DNA of 51,006 bases from Tharpella sp964457755 (GCA_964457755.1 CAYWGC010000025.1:1-51006); one strand, 5' to 3'; positions 32,594-40,580 are shown, counted from the first letter of the stretch. Numbers and translations are program-made. The notes: a model not told the origin generated them from the letters alone.

Positions 32594-34090
32594 TCACCAC
32601 GGCTTTCGCAAACCTTCAACTATCTTCCGAAACTCCCTCTCCAACTCAGGCTCTCCCCGCCAGTTAACCAAAAGCCGCCGATGATCGCGTTCGACGGCTT
32701 TTCTAAAACCTGGTCCCGATCGGGGCCAGTAGCGCATTGCGTCAAGATCGAGCAGATAGAGCCGATTGTCAATTCCGCAGAGAAAGTTAGTTGCTTTAAA
32801 ATCACCGTGGCTTATATTCAGATCTAAGAGTTGCTGTAAAAGCGTAGAAAATTGTTGCAGCCAAGCTTTGCGATCTGAACCATAAAGGTCCGTACTTCGT
32901 AAAAAGTCAAAAGCATTGCTCCCGGCAATATGCTCACTGATAAAATAGGCGGTTGAGCGCAACCCCAAAAACCGTTTTTCGAGCATAGCCACCGGTTTTG
33001 GGGTGGCCACACGCCACCAGCTCAGACGTTGGCCATTTTGCCAGGAGACGAAAGCCCGACTGGGACGCCAGCAACGCCTTAAGGCATGGCTGAAATTTTT
33101 AATATTGTATCGCTTAACAACTAAATTCAACCCCTCACAATTGAGCCTGACCACAGTTGCGCTGTTACCCGCTTTAAGGATTTTGCCAGCCGCCATAAAA
33201 GCATCAGGCCGAGCCAGGAGATCATCAAGGGCTGAATTTTGATAAGCCCGATCTTTAATTTGATAAAAAAGATTTTCATGCTGGCAGGCAAAACCGGTAC
33301 AGTTGCGCAAAGATTTGACGACATATTTTTCAGCTTTCTTACACCTATGCCCCCAAATCAAAGCTTTTAGCTGCTTAATATCGGTCGTTTCTACCAGCCA
33401 ATTCCGACTTTGACAATAACTCTGCCAGGCAGATTCAATTTCCTGATCGATGCCCGGATACGACTCGGCCAGAAAAAGTGCGATATTAGCTAAACTTTTT
33501 TCCCGCCCAAGCTCAGCCCCCAGATTACTGCTGTCAACCGCGTCACCATCGATAGTGAAAACCTTTTCATCACAGAAAAGAAAATTACTCCAGTGAATAT
33601 CACTTTGCAAAAGACCCGATTTATGATGCTCGGCAATCACTACAACAGCACTTTCGAGTAGCTCCCGCCGAATTTCAACTTGGGCCGGGGAAAACCCTAT
33701 ATGCGAAAACCAGAGGTCAACTAAAGTGGCAACTGGTTGTAACTCAGCAAAAATGATAACTGGCAATGCCCCCGAAAAGATACGCTCAGCAAAAAGTAGT
33801 TCCGGGGTCGCAATCCCGGCAGTTTTAAAAGCTTTCACTCCTTTAAGCTCACGCTGCCAATGCCTTTGGGCCTTACGGGGATCGAGAAAGAGTTTCACGA
33901 CTACCCGTCTCTCACCCCAAAGCGCCGCACAAACCATCCGCTTTCCCGGAATCAGCCGCAAAAGCCTTTGACAGACAAGGGTTTTCATATCCCCCTCTGG
34001 CGTCGACCAATCTAAGGTAAAAGGCAGTACCAAGTCAAATTGGGCCTGACACAAAAAGTCGATAGTAGCCGTCCAGCCATTCTCAATCAT
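32594..34090 (-). CDS. Protein with two tandem LPS-kinase-like (WaaP/Kdo kinase/InaA) domains
   Basis: About 498 residues holding two kinase-like domains. Domain 1 (about 45-200) has VVVKLFLDPRKAQRHWQREL (lysine and helix-C glutamate), then GLLQSDIHWSNFLFCDEKVF and TIDGDAV as catalytic-loop and metal-loop equivalents. Domain 2 (about 300-490) has LNLVVKRYNIKNF, then ISHGDFKATNFLCG and LYLLDLDAM. Both keep the D.....N and D.D pattern of the Kdo/WaaP kinase family, so both may be active. Such kinases phosphorylate LPS core sugars at the inner membrane. The start is taken as the ATG at 34090 (a GTG at 34096 is possible); a promoter ends nine bases upstream, so the mRNA is nearly leaderless. Operon with the carbamoyltransferase. 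Confidence 0.8.
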   Translation of the reverse strand: MIENGWTATIDFLCQAQFDLVLPFTLDWSTPEGDMKTLVCQRLLRLIPGKRMVCAALWGERRVVVKLFLDPRKAQRHWQRELKGVKAFKTAGIATPELLFAERIFSGALPVIIFAELQPVATLVDLWFSHIGFSPAQVEIRRELLESAVVVIAEHHKSGLLQSDIHWSNFLFCDEKVFTIDGDAVDSSNLGAELGREKSLANIALFLAESYPGIDQEIESAWQSYCQSRNWLVETTDIKQLKALIWGHRCKKAEKYVVKSLRNCTGFACQHENLFYQIKDRAYQNSALDDLLARPDAFMAAGKILKAGNSATVVRLNCEGLNLVVKRYNIKNFSHALRRCWRPSRAFVSWQNGQRLSWWRVATPKPVAMLEKRFLGLRSTAYFISEHIAGSNAFDFLRSTDLYGSDRKAWLQQFSTLLQQLLDLNISHGDFKATNFLCGIDNRLYLLDLDAMRYWPRSGPGFRKAVERDHRRLLVNWRGEPELEREFRKIVEGLRKPW

Positions 34091-34098
34091 AATCACAC

Positions 34099-34127
34099 AT
34101 ATTAAATTAAGCTAAGCAAATAGGCAA
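34099..34127 (-). promoter_or_regulatory. Sigma-70-type promoter for the kinase-carbamoyltransferase unit
   Basis: On the minus strand TTGCCT (34127-34122), a 17-bp spacer and TAATAT (34104-34099). The expected start is about 34092, two bases before the ATG at 34090, predicting a leaderless or nearly leaderless mRNA. Confidence 0.55.
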
Positions 34128-34153
34128 CTAAAAATAGCGACCCGATTTTTTTC

Positions 34154-34182
34154 TTTACACGATCAAAGCCCTGCAATATAGT
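34154..34182 (+). promoter_or_regulatory. Sigma-70-type promoter for the DksA/TraR-like gene
   Basis: TTTACA (34154-34159), a 17-bp spacer and TATAGT (34177-34182). The start is expected at about 34189, which is the A of the ATG, and no ribosome-binding site lies between. A leaderless transcript is predicted. Confidence 0.6.
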
Positions 34183-34188
34183 GAATTT

Positions 34189-34521
34189 ATGGAATCTTAT
34201 AAAAAACAACTCATCGACCTGCAAAATGAACTTAATGCCAGCCAAAAAGCTGGTCAGGAAGGGGCCAAAACGGTTGTCCTCGATCAGACCAGTGTCGGCC
34301 GTCTCTCCCGTATGGAGGCCATTCAGGCCCAGGCCGTGGCGCTTGAAAGTCGTCGTCGCCAACAACTCAAGCTGCAACAGGTCAAAGCCGCCCTGCAAAG
34401 AATTGAAAGCGGCGATTTTGGCATCTGTTGTCGCTGTCAAGAAGATATCGACAAACGCCGTCTCTCTTTTGACCCGACGGTAGCAATGTGCATAAGTTGC
34501 GCCCAGACCCTGGAAAAATAG
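34189..34521 (+). CDS. DksA/TraR-family RNA polymerase-binding regulator
   Basis: A 110-residue protein. The N-terminal two thirds form a coiled coil (about 1-75: KKQLIDLQNELNASQKAG ... LESRRRQQLKLQQVKAAL). The C-terminal zinc finger is GDFGICCRCQEDIDKRRLSF followed by MCISCAQTLEK (CxxC...CxxC). The length and the TSVGRLSRMEAIQAQ segment near the coil tip match short DksA-like proteins that enter the polymerase secondary channel and alter promoter choice. The promoter lies so close that the mRNA should lack a leader. The gene precedes the CODH genes, but they have their own ribosome sites and a 71-base gap. Confidence 0.85.
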   Translation: MESYKKQLIDLQNELNASQKAGQEGAKTVVLDQTSVGRLSRMEAIQAQAVALESRRRQQLKLQQVKAALQRIESGDFGICCRCQEDIDKRRLSFDPTVAMCISCAQTLEK

Positions 34522-34592
34522 TTGGTAAAATCGGCTGGAGCTGGCCGTGGTTTGGAACCCTATAATATTTCTTTCAGTAAGGAGGAATCACC

Positions 34593-35081
34593 ATGAAAGA
34601 GTTACTGATTCGGGGCGAACGCTGTCTCGGCTGCCGGAGCTGTGAAATCGCCTGCGCGGTTGAACACTCAAGCAGTAAAAACTTACTTGCCGCTATCACA
34701 GAGCAGCCCCGTCCGCAATACCGGGTTCATGTTACCAGTGATGGACAAAGCTCTCTTCCCCTGCAGTGCCGCAACTGTGAAGACGCACCCTGCCTAAGTG
34801 CTTGTCTGACCGGAGCCCTGCAGCGGGATGACAGAGGGGTTGTTCTTTGCGACAACAACCTCTGTATCGGTTGTTGGATGTGCATTATGGTTTGCCCTTT
34901 CGGCATTATCAGCCAGAATCATAGCGAACGCCGCATCATAAAATGCGATCGCTGCCCGGAACGTGAAATACCGGCCTGCGTTACGGCCTGCCCTAGTGGA
35001 GCCTTGGTTTATCGTGAAGTAGATCAAGAGAGCCAAGATAAACGCCAAAAAGTTCTATCTCAATTACAATCTCCGGCATAA
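34593..35081 (+). CDS. cooF: CooF-like polyferredoxin (four 4Fe-4S clusters)
   Basis: A 162-residue iron-sulfur protein with four cysteine motifs: RCLGCRSCEIAC, QCRNCEDAPCLSAC, LCIGCWMCIMVC and KCDRCPEREIPACVTACPSG. This is the architecture of CooF and HycB/HydN-type electron-transfer subunits. Its place directly upstream of cooS makes it the electron acceptor of CO dehydrogenase. Electrons probably pass on to the flavoprotein encoded at 37337. A near-perfect TAAGGAGGA ribosome site precedes the ATG. No hydrogenase genes are nearby, so an energy-converting hydrogenase partner is not indicated. Confidence 0.85.
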   Translation: MKELLIRGERCLGCRSCEIACAVEHSSSKNLLAAITEQPRPQYRVHVTSDGQSSLPLQCRNCEDAPCLSACLTGALQRDDRGVVLCDNNLCIGCWMCIMVCPFGIISQNHSERRIIKCDRCPEREIPACVTACPSGALVYREVDQESQDKRQKVLSQLQSPA

Positions 35082-35142
35082 CCATTAAACCAACCCGCAG
35101 AATGGTTATTTTATGACAATAGAAAACTGAAATAAGAGATTT

Positions 35143-35166
35143 AAAGGTGTCGAATTCGACCCCTTT
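35143..35166. promoter_or_regulatory. Perfect palindrome upstream of cooS, possible operator or hairpin
   Basis: AAAGG-t-GTCGAATTCGAC-c-CCTTT, with an uninterrupted GTCGAATTCGAC centre, lies 20 bases before the cooS ATG and just upstream of its ribosome site. It could bind a dimeric regulator or fold in the mRNA. A CooA site would need half-sites six bases apart; here the spacing is four. A second inverted repeat, AACCATT...AATGGTT, is at 35080-35107. Confidence 0.45.
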
Positions 35167-35186
35167 AAAACAAAGGAGAAAACACC

Positions 35187-37112
35187 ATGAAAATCAGTGA
35201 CGATGTAAAATCTAAAAGTGTTGATCCGGCGAGCCAGGAGATCTTGCAGTTAGCCGCCGACCAAAACATAGAAACGGTCTGGGATCGTCTGGAAAAACAG
35301 CAGCCGCAATGCGGTTTCGGCGAGCTCGGCCTCTGTTGCCGGATCTGCGCCATGGGACCCTGCCGCATCGACCCGTTTGGTGAAGGAGCCCAAAAAGGGG
35401 CTTGCGGAGCGACTGCCGATACGATTGTTGCCCGTCATCTGATTCGCATGATTGCCGGTGGGGCTGCAGCCCACTCTGACCACGGAAGACGTCCGGCCCT
35501 GCTCTTAAAAGCGATCGCAACCGGCCACAACCAGGAATACGGCATCACTGACCCCGATAAACTCAAAGCGATCGCATTAAAACTCGGTCTAAAGATAGAA
35601 GATCGAGATCTCAAAGAAATCGCCTTAGAAGTCGCAAATATCGCCCTAAATGATTTCGGCAAACAGGATGATAAAACCCTGGCCTTTGTTAAAGCCTACG
35701 CCCCCAAGAAACGGCTGGCCCGCTGGCAGAAAATTGCCGATGATTTAAGTGCCTTAAGCAGCAAAACCATAGGCATTCTGCCGCGTAGTATCGACCGCGA
35801 GATTGTCGATATCATGCACCGCACCCATTTCGGCGTCGACCACGGCCCTCTGTCACTGATCGCCCAGGGCGTCAGAGCGGCAATTGGCGATGGCTGGGGC
35901 GGTTCTTTAATCGCCACTGAACTTCAGGATGTGATTTTCGGTACCCCGCAGATCCGGGAGGCTAATGCTAATCTCGGGGTTCTTGATAAAGATCAGGTAA
36001 ACATTGTCGTCCATGGCCATGAACCGGTTCTCTCAGAAAAAATTGTCGAGCTTGCAACGAGCGAAAAAATGCAGAAACTAGCCCAGGCGCAAGGAGCTAA
36101 AGGCGTCAATGTTGTCGGTATGTGCTGTACCGGCATCGAGATTTTGATGCGTCACGGTGTACCCATCGCCGGCAATGAGCTGCAACAGGAATTGGCAATT
36201 ATCACCGGAGCAGTCGAACTAATGAGTGTCGATGTTCAATGCATCTTCCCGGCTCTGGCCGAACTCAGTCAATGTTTTCATACCCATTTTGTGGCCACCA
36301 GTGATCAAGCTGCGTTCCCGGGCTCTATCCATATCCAATTCGAAGAAGATAAAGCTAATCTCTGCGCTGAAAAAATCGTCACCATGGCGATCGAAAATTT
36401 TGTTAATCGCAAACCCGAGAGGGTGCAGATTCCAAGCTTTACGAATCGAGCCATGGTTGGTTTTTCGGTCGAAGCTATCCTTGCGGCTTTAGGCGGCACT
36501 CCCGACCCTCTGCTCGACGCCATAAAGAACGGTGCCATTAAAGGGGTGGTCGGGATTGTCGGTTGCAACAACCCCAAAGTCACCCATGATTTTTACCATA
36601 TTGAACTGGCCAAGGCCCTGATTGCCAAAGATATTCTGGTTATCGGCAGCGGTTGCTGGGCGATTGCGGCAGCCAAAGCCGGTCTCATGCAGGTTGAAAC
36701 CGCTGAGATGGCGGGCCCGGGCTTAGAGCAAGTCTGCAACGCTTTAAAAATTCCGCCCTGCCTCCATATGGGATCCTGCGTCGACTGCTCACGGATGCTG
36801 GTTCTGGCCGGGGCTTTAGCCGATACCCTGGGGGTTGATATCGATGATCTGCCGCTGGTCGGCTCAGCCCCGGAGTGGCTGACTGAAAAAGCGGTCTCAA
36901 TCGGCACCTATTTTGTGGCTTCAGGGGTCTCGGTTCACCTCTGGCCGATGCCGCCGATTGCCGGTGGGCCCCAGGTAACCAAGATTCTCACAGAAACCGC
37001 CGCTGAGGTTTTTGGTGGTGCCTTTTTTGTCGAGGAAGAACCTCTTAAAGCGGCAGAGAAAATGGCGGAGATTATCGCCGAAAAACGTTTGGCTCTGGGG
37101 CTGGCTAATTGA
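35187..37112 (+). CDS. cooS: Anaerobic Ni-Fe carbon monoxide dehydrogenase, catalytic subunit
   Basis: A 641-residue monofunctional CODH (CO + H2O to CO2 + 2 e- + 2 H+). Cluster ligands are visible: D cluster C42 and C50, and B cluster C51, C54, C59 and C73, within CGFGELGLCCRICAMGPC. The C-cluster histidine is in VVHGHEPVLSEK, and its cysteines are in NVVGMCCTGIE, VDVQCIFP, GIVGCNNPK, IGSGCWAIAAAKAG and HMGSCVDCSRM. All key ligands are present, so the enzyme should be active. AAAGGAGAA ribosome site. It works with CooF upstream and the NAD(P)H flavoprotein downstream, from which a repeat element at 37131-37274 separates it. No cooC nickel-insertion gene is in view. Confidence 0.95.
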   Translation: MKISDDVKSKSVDPASQEILQLAADQNIETVWDRLEKQQPQCGFGELGLCCRICAMGPCRIDPFGEGAQKGACGATADTIVARHLIRMIAGGAAAHSDHGRRPALLLKAIATGHNQEYGITDPDKLKAIALKLGLKIEDRDLKEIALEVANIALNDFGKQDDKTLAFVKAYAPKKRLARWQKIADDLSALSSKTIGILPRSIDREIVDIMHRTHFGVDHGPLSLIAQGVRAAIGDGWGGSLIATELQDVIFGTPQIREANANLGVLDKDQVNIVVHGHEPVLSEKIVELATSEKMQKLAQAQGAKGVNVVGMCCTGIEILMRHGVPIAGNELQQELAIITGAVELMSVDVQCIFPALAELSQCFHTHFVATSDQAAFPGSIHIQFEEDKANLCAEKIVTMAIENFVNRKPERVQIPSFTNRAMVGFSVEAILAALGGTPDPLLDAIKNGAIKGVVGIVGCNNPKVTHDFYHIELAKALIAKDILVIGSGCWAIAAAKAGLMQVETAEMAGPGLEQVCNALKIPPCLHMGSCVDCSRMLVLAGALADTLGVDIDDLPLVGSAPEWLTEKAVSIGTYFVASGVSVHLWPMPPIAGGPQVTKILTETAAEVFGGAFFVEEEPLKAAEKMAEIIAEKRLALGLAN

Positions 37113-37130
37113 GTTTACGAAAAGGTAAAG

Positions 37131-37274
37131 ATTCGGCCAACCCACCATAAAGTTGCAATTAACAACGTCGAACATCGCTTCGCCCTCATGAACGGGGTCA
37201 AAGCTGGGGTGCTGAAGCACCTTTAACCAGCAATGACCCCAATCCCGGCAAGCGGAAGCAACCCAAAGCCGAAT
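37131..37274. mobile_element. Hairpin-core repeat element between cooS and its flavoprotein gene
   Basis: Nearly identical to about 120 bp of the 19206-19358 element: GCCAACCCACC at the left, the TCGCTTCGCCCTCATGAACG box, then the hairpin GGGGTCA-AAGCTGG ... CCAGCAA-TGACCCC (37194-37240). The outer ends here are ATTCGGC (37131-37137) and GCCGAAT (37268-37274) instead of ATTCAGC/GCTGAAT. No target duplication was seen. The strong hairpin between cooS and the next gene may affect mRNA stability or termination. Confidence 0.65.
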
Positions 37275-37336
37275 GTTTATGATAAAAATGGTCAACATTT
37301 TTTTGCTTTAGAATTAGAAAAGGTCAGGTTAGAACT

Positions 37337-38617
37337 ATGAAAAAACGCCATCTGATCATCGGAGCCGGCAATGCCGGCTTAAGCGCAGCTCTGACAATTG
37401 CCCGGCTCAAACCTGATGACGAGGTCGAAATCATCTCGCACGAACCCTGGCCACCCTACTGTCGCTGCCTTTTGACCTATTTTCTGGAGGGAGTAATCAG
37501 CCAAGAGAGGCTCTTTGCCCGAGGAGAGGGGCTGTTTAAAGAGAAGCGCTTTATCTATCGCCAAAATGAAAAAATTATTAATGTAGATGCAAAAAATTTG
37601 ACTGTTGATTGTGAAAACGGTCGCCAAACCAGGGCTGACACTATCCTCATCGCCACCGGCGGCGAACCCCAGAAACCCGCTTTCCCCGGAGCCGAACTAC
37701 CCGGCATCTACACTTTGAGAACCTTTAACGATGCCTTGACCATGGCCAAAAGAATCCGCCCCGGTGGCCGTTGGGCTGTAGCCGGAGCCGGTCTTGTCAG
37801 CCTCAAAACAATTGCCGCCCTGCACCGTCACGGCATCAATATCGATCTTTTTGCGACCTCCGGAAGAATATTATCACAGGTCCTCGACCCCTATGCCGCG
37901 CAAATGGCAGCCGCCAGACTAAGCGACAACCAGATCGCCATTCATGTCAATGAAGATATCATTGCGGCCACTGAAACACCAAACAATCAACTGCTCCTTA
38001 CCAGCAACCGGGGCCGCGAACTTCTGGTCGATGGCCTGCTTTACGGCAAAGGTGTAAACGCCGTAAGCCTTGCAACAAATAACCAGATCAGCCGCGACGA
38101 CTGGGGGGCGGCGCAAAGCAGGGCTCCCCAGCCCTGGCAGGAGAGCCAAGAAGGTTTACCGGTAAACTCAAAGCTTGAACTTAGCGAAAATCTCTTTGCT
38201 GCTGGCGATACGGCCCGCATTTTTGATCTGGTTCGCAAAGAGACCGACCGCCTACCACTCTGGCCACTGGCTGGAGAACAGGGTGTGATTGCCGGTCACA
38301 ACATGGCCAATGCCAACCGCAACAATTCAGGTCCAGCCCGCAACTATAGCGGCGGCATCAGCTGCAACGCCTTCTCGATCTTCGGCCTTGACTTTATCAG
38401 CGCCGGCTACCGTGAAATCCCGTCTCAGGTGAGCGACTGGCACTCTCTTGAACAAAAAAAAGACGGCTCTTACAGCCGTCTTAACTTTTACCGAAATCAA
38501 CTCAAAGGTTTCATATTATGCGAATCAAGCAGAACAAGTACTGGAAATATCAGAAAATCCGGCCCTCTGCTCGCCCGCATCAAACGGGAAGCCCTTGGGG
38601 GAAGGATAACTTTCTAG
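37337..38617 (+). CDS. FAD/NAD(P)-dependent oxidoreductase of the CODH module
   Basis: A 426-residue two-dinucleotide-binding flavoprotein (rubredoxin reductase/NirB-like). The FAD motif is RHLIIGAGNAGLSAALTIAR (start of the protein), the NAD(P) motif is WAVAGAGLVSLKTIAAL (about 147-163), and the C-terminal FAD motif is ENLFAAGDTARIFD (about 288). WPPYCRCLLTYFLEG near the N terminus is the lid region. Genes of this type next to cooF-cooS are known as the CODH-associated FNOR and are thought to pass electrons from CO to NAD(P)+. The 3' part contains a hairpin used as a terminator on the opposite strand. The ATG has a weak AGGTCAGG ribosome site. Confidence 0.85.
   Translation: MKKRHLIIGAGNAGLSAALTIARLKPDDEVEIISHEPWPPYCRCLLTYFLEGVISQERLFARGEGLFKEKRFIYRQNEKIINVDAKNLTVDCENGRQTRADTILIATGGEPQKPAFPGAELPGIYTLRTFNDALTMAKRIRPGGRWAVAGAGLVSLKTIAALHRHGINIDLFATSGRILSQVLDPYAAQMAAARLSDNQIAIHVNEDIIAATETPNNQLLLTSNRGRELLVDGLLYGKGVNAVSLATNNQISRDDWGAAQSRAPQPWQESQEGLPVNSKLELSENLFAAGDTARIFDLVRKETDRLPLWPLAGEQGVIAGHNMANANRNNSGPARNYSGGISCNAFSIFGLDFISAGYREIPSQVSDWHSLEQKKDGSYSRLNFYRNQLKGFILCESSRTSTGNIRKSGPLLARIKREALGGRITF
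38454..38482 (-). terminator. Intrinsic terminator for the SH3 gene, embedded in the convergent flavoprotein gene
   Basis: On the minus strand AAGACGGCT pairs with AGCCGTCTT across a five-base loop, followed by a T8 run. It lies 165 bases downstream of the SH3 gene stop but inside the last 50 codons of the plus-strand flavoprotein gene. On the plus strand the T run is interrupted, so termination should favour the minus direction. Confidence 0.65.
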
Positions 38618-38645
38618 TTTTAATTTCGTCCGCGATGGACTCTTA

Positions 38646-39131
38646 TCACCAAACCAGAGAGGCGTGAATCCAACCTTTATCACCATCTTCATGAGCAATT
38701 TGCAACCAGCGCCCCTGGCGTTTAAGAACTTTCAAAGGAACCTCACGGTCAACGATAAAGAGAACCCGATTTTTGCTGCCGGGCCCGGAACGGACGTTAC
38801 AGTTTTCTTTAATGGTTATAACAGTTTTAGTCTTGTTCAGCAGGGTTTTAAAAACCCAGCCGCTATCACCTTCAAAATCTTTACATTTATACCAGTTACC
38901 TTTTTTCTCAATAATCTGAAAAGGATGATATTTGGTCACCTGCCAGGCGATTTCGGCCTTTTTATCAGGAGCTGAGCGAATATTAGCAAGCTCAACTTTA
39001 ACCGCCATCCGTTCGGCCGCAAAGGCGGGGGCCAATGGTACACAAAAAAATAACACCCCCACCAACAGGAGAATTGCAAAAAATTTGCCTGAAAACTTTT
39101 TTTGAACTGTAGAGATCATAATTCCTACCAT
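38646..39131 (-). CDS. Exported protein with two bacterial SH3 domains
   Basis: A 161-residue protein with a signal peptide: KFFAILLLVGVLFFCVPLAP, then AFAA, with cleavage near residue 38. Two SH3b domains follow (about 42-95 and 102-161), each with the usual NIRSAP/NVRSGPG turn and G.W/W...... GW pattern: VELANIRSAPDKKAEIAWQV with GNWYKCKDFEGDSGWVFK, and ENCNVRSGPGSKNRVLF with GRWLQIAHEDGDKGWIH. Such proteins bind peptidoglycan or act as periplasmic adaptors. The start is ATG 39131, or 39119 which has a nearer AGGA site. It is followed by its own terminator at 38454-38482. Confidence 0.85.
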   Translation of the reverse strand: MVGIMISTVQKKFSGKFFAILLLVGVLFFCVPLAPAFAAERMAVKVELANIRSAPDKKAEIAWQVTKYHPFQIIEKKGNWYKCKDFEGDSGWVFKTLLNKTKTVITIKENCNVRSGPGSKNRVLFIVDREVPLKVLKRQGRWLQIAHEDGDKGWIHASLVW

Positions 39132-39162
39132 TTCCCGGAAGCCTTAACCTCCTGATTCAGAT

Positions 39163-39447
39163 TTATTTTTTGTTTAAAGCACTCTCGTTGAGAGCATATT
39201 GTAAGCGTTTTTGGAGATCATGTTTTTTGCCTATAGTTAAACAGGCTTCACACATCTCAACCATAGCGTCTGGCAGCAGTAGTGATGCCGTCGAAATAGT
39301 CGAAAGAGTCGCGGCTACACTTCTTAAAATAATATCAAAATCATCCATATTGCGAATATCATCTTCCCCATCAAGCTGACTGCGAATCTGTGCCGCAATC
39401 TCGGTCATATCCCGGGCTGAAGTTTTTAAAAGTGCTGTTTTATCCAT
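39163..39447 (-). CDS. Small helical protein of unknown function
   Basis: Ninety-four residues, nearly all helical and acidic, with no signal peptide: MDKTALLKTSARDMTEIAAQ, a variable GEDDIRNMDDFD turn, then VAATLSTISTASLLLPDAMV and EACLTIGKKHDLQKRLQYAL. No family was recognised. The even hydrophobic spacing suggests a helical bundle or dimer. It precedes the SH3 gene on the same strand by 31 bases, so they may be co-transcribed. The ATG has no strong ribosome site. Codon use resembles the neighbouring genes, which supports it being real. Confidence 0.55.
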   Translation of the reverse strand: MDKTALLKTSARDMTEIAAQIRSQLDGEDDIRNMDDFDIILRSVAATLSTISTASLLLPDAMVEMCEACLTIGKKHDLQKRLQYALNESALNKK

Positions 39448-39772
39448 TCAAATTAAACCTGATAAGAATTTAGTTGCATTTAACAAACCCGGATACTAAC
39501 CAAGAGTGTCACCAGAGTCAAGCCTTTTCCCGCCCCTTTTTAAAGATCTTTAGATTGACTATTAAACCGTTTTTCTCAACAATTACCTTGACATCACCTT
39601 ACATGTTGTGTCAACTCTTAAGTAATCAGAAAGCTTAACCAAATATCATTTCATTTAATTTTCAACGACAGACCACAAGCACCCTCCAAAGGCCAGAAAT
39701 AGCACTTCATTGATAATCGTTCAAGTAGAACCTTAAAATTTTCAAAGCCAAACCTGAAAGAGGAGCAGCAAC
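39448..39772. other. Intergenic region upstream of the enoyl-CoA hydratase operon
   Basis: No coding frame. It contains the inverted repeat TTGACA-N15-TGTCAA at 39588-39614 (see separate entry). The divergent helical-protein gene starts at its left edge. A GAGGAGCAGCA ribosome site for the hydratase lies at its right edge. Confidence 0.4.
39588..39614. promoter_or_regulatory. Inverted repeat, possible operator and -35 element
   Basis: TTGACA (39588-39593) and TGTCAA (39609-39614) form an inverted repeat with 15 bases between. The left half is also a perfect -35 hexamer, but the -10 at the right distance (TCAACT) is poor. It may bind a dimeric regulator of the fatty-acyl-CoA genes. Confidence 0.35.
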
Positions 39773-40576
39773 ATGACGTACGAGACAATAATTTATGAAC
39801 GTCAAAATGGAGTCGGAATTCTGCGTCTGAACCGACCGGAAAGAATGAATGCGGTTATCGAACAGCTCTATCTTGATATCCAGGCGGTTCTGGTCGAAGC
39901 TGAAAAAGATGATACGGTTCGCGCCCTGATCCTGACCGGTTCAGTGCGACCTAAAGACGGTAAGCAAGCCTTTTGTGCCGGGGCTGACCTCAAAGAACAT
40001 AAAAAAGGTGAGCGCAGCGCCTGGCAGAAACGCGAATATATCCTCTTAGCCCATGAAACCACCCGCTTACTCTATGTTTTTCCCAAACCGGTAATAGTCG
40101 CAGTCAACGGCCCGGCCCGCGGGGCCGGCAGTGAAATGGCTTTAAATGGTGACTTTCTGCTGATGGCAGATAATGCCTCAATCGCCTTTCCCGAAACCGG
40201 TCTCGGCACCTTCGTCGGGGGCGGCGTCACCTCTCACTTAGGCAAACTGATAGGTCGCCAAAAAGCCAAAGAACTGGTTTTTACAGGCCGGGTCTTAGAT
40301 GGCAAAGCGGCCGTTGCCATGGGACTGGCGCTTAAATCAGTCCCGGTTGAAGAGCTTCTGCCGACAGCTCTTGAAATGGCTGCCACGATGGCTCAGAAAG
40401 CCCCGATCTCGATGAGATTTGCCAAAACCATTCTCAACCAGGCTGAAAGTCTCGACCTGCAGACAACCTTAATGATTGAAGCGGAGGCAATTTTAGCCTG
40501 TATGACCACCGAAGACTGGAGTGAAGGGATCGTCGCCTTTGCCGAAAAACGCACCCCAAAATACTACGGGAGATAG
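39773..40576 (+). CDS. Enoyl-CoA hydratase/isomerase family protein
   Basis: A 267-residue crotonase. The oxyanion-hole and CoA-binding segments are RALILTGSVRPKDGKQAFCA followed by GADLKEHKKGERS, and VNGPARGAGSEMALNGDFLL. The two glutamates used by hydratases are at GSEMAL and FPETGLGTFVGGG, so hydration of a 2-enoyl-CoA is plausible. The C-terminal helices include KAPISMRFAKTILNQ. It begins with a good GAGGAGCAG ribosome site and is followed four bases after its stop by the ADP-forming acyl-CoA synthetase, so the pair likely turns a CoA thioester into acid with ATP gain. The exact substrate is not visible. Confidence 0.85.
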   Translation: MTYETIIYERQNGVGILRLNRPERMNAVIEQLYLDIQAVLVEAEKDDTVRALILTGSVRPKDGKQAFCAGADLKEHKKGERSAWQKREYILLAHETTRLLYVFPKPVIVAVNGPARGAGSEMALNGDFLLMADNASIAFPETGLGTFVGGGVTSHLGKLIGRQKAKELVFTGRVLDGKAAVAMGLALKSVPVEELLPTALEMAATMAQKAPISMRFAKTILNQAESLDLQTTLMIEAEAILACMTTEDWSEGIVAFAEKRTPKYYGR

Positions 40577-40580
40577 AAAC

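Noticed and set aside
35143..35166. CooA (CO sensor) binding site before cooS
   Set aside because: CooA half-sites are separated by six bases; the palindrome here has TGTCG and CGACC only four apart. It is kept as an unassigned palindrome.
40521..40580. Upstream extension of the acyl-CoA synthetase to 40521
   Set aside because: It would overlap the end of the hydratase gene by 56 bases and adds 20 residues not seen in the family; ATG 40581 fits.
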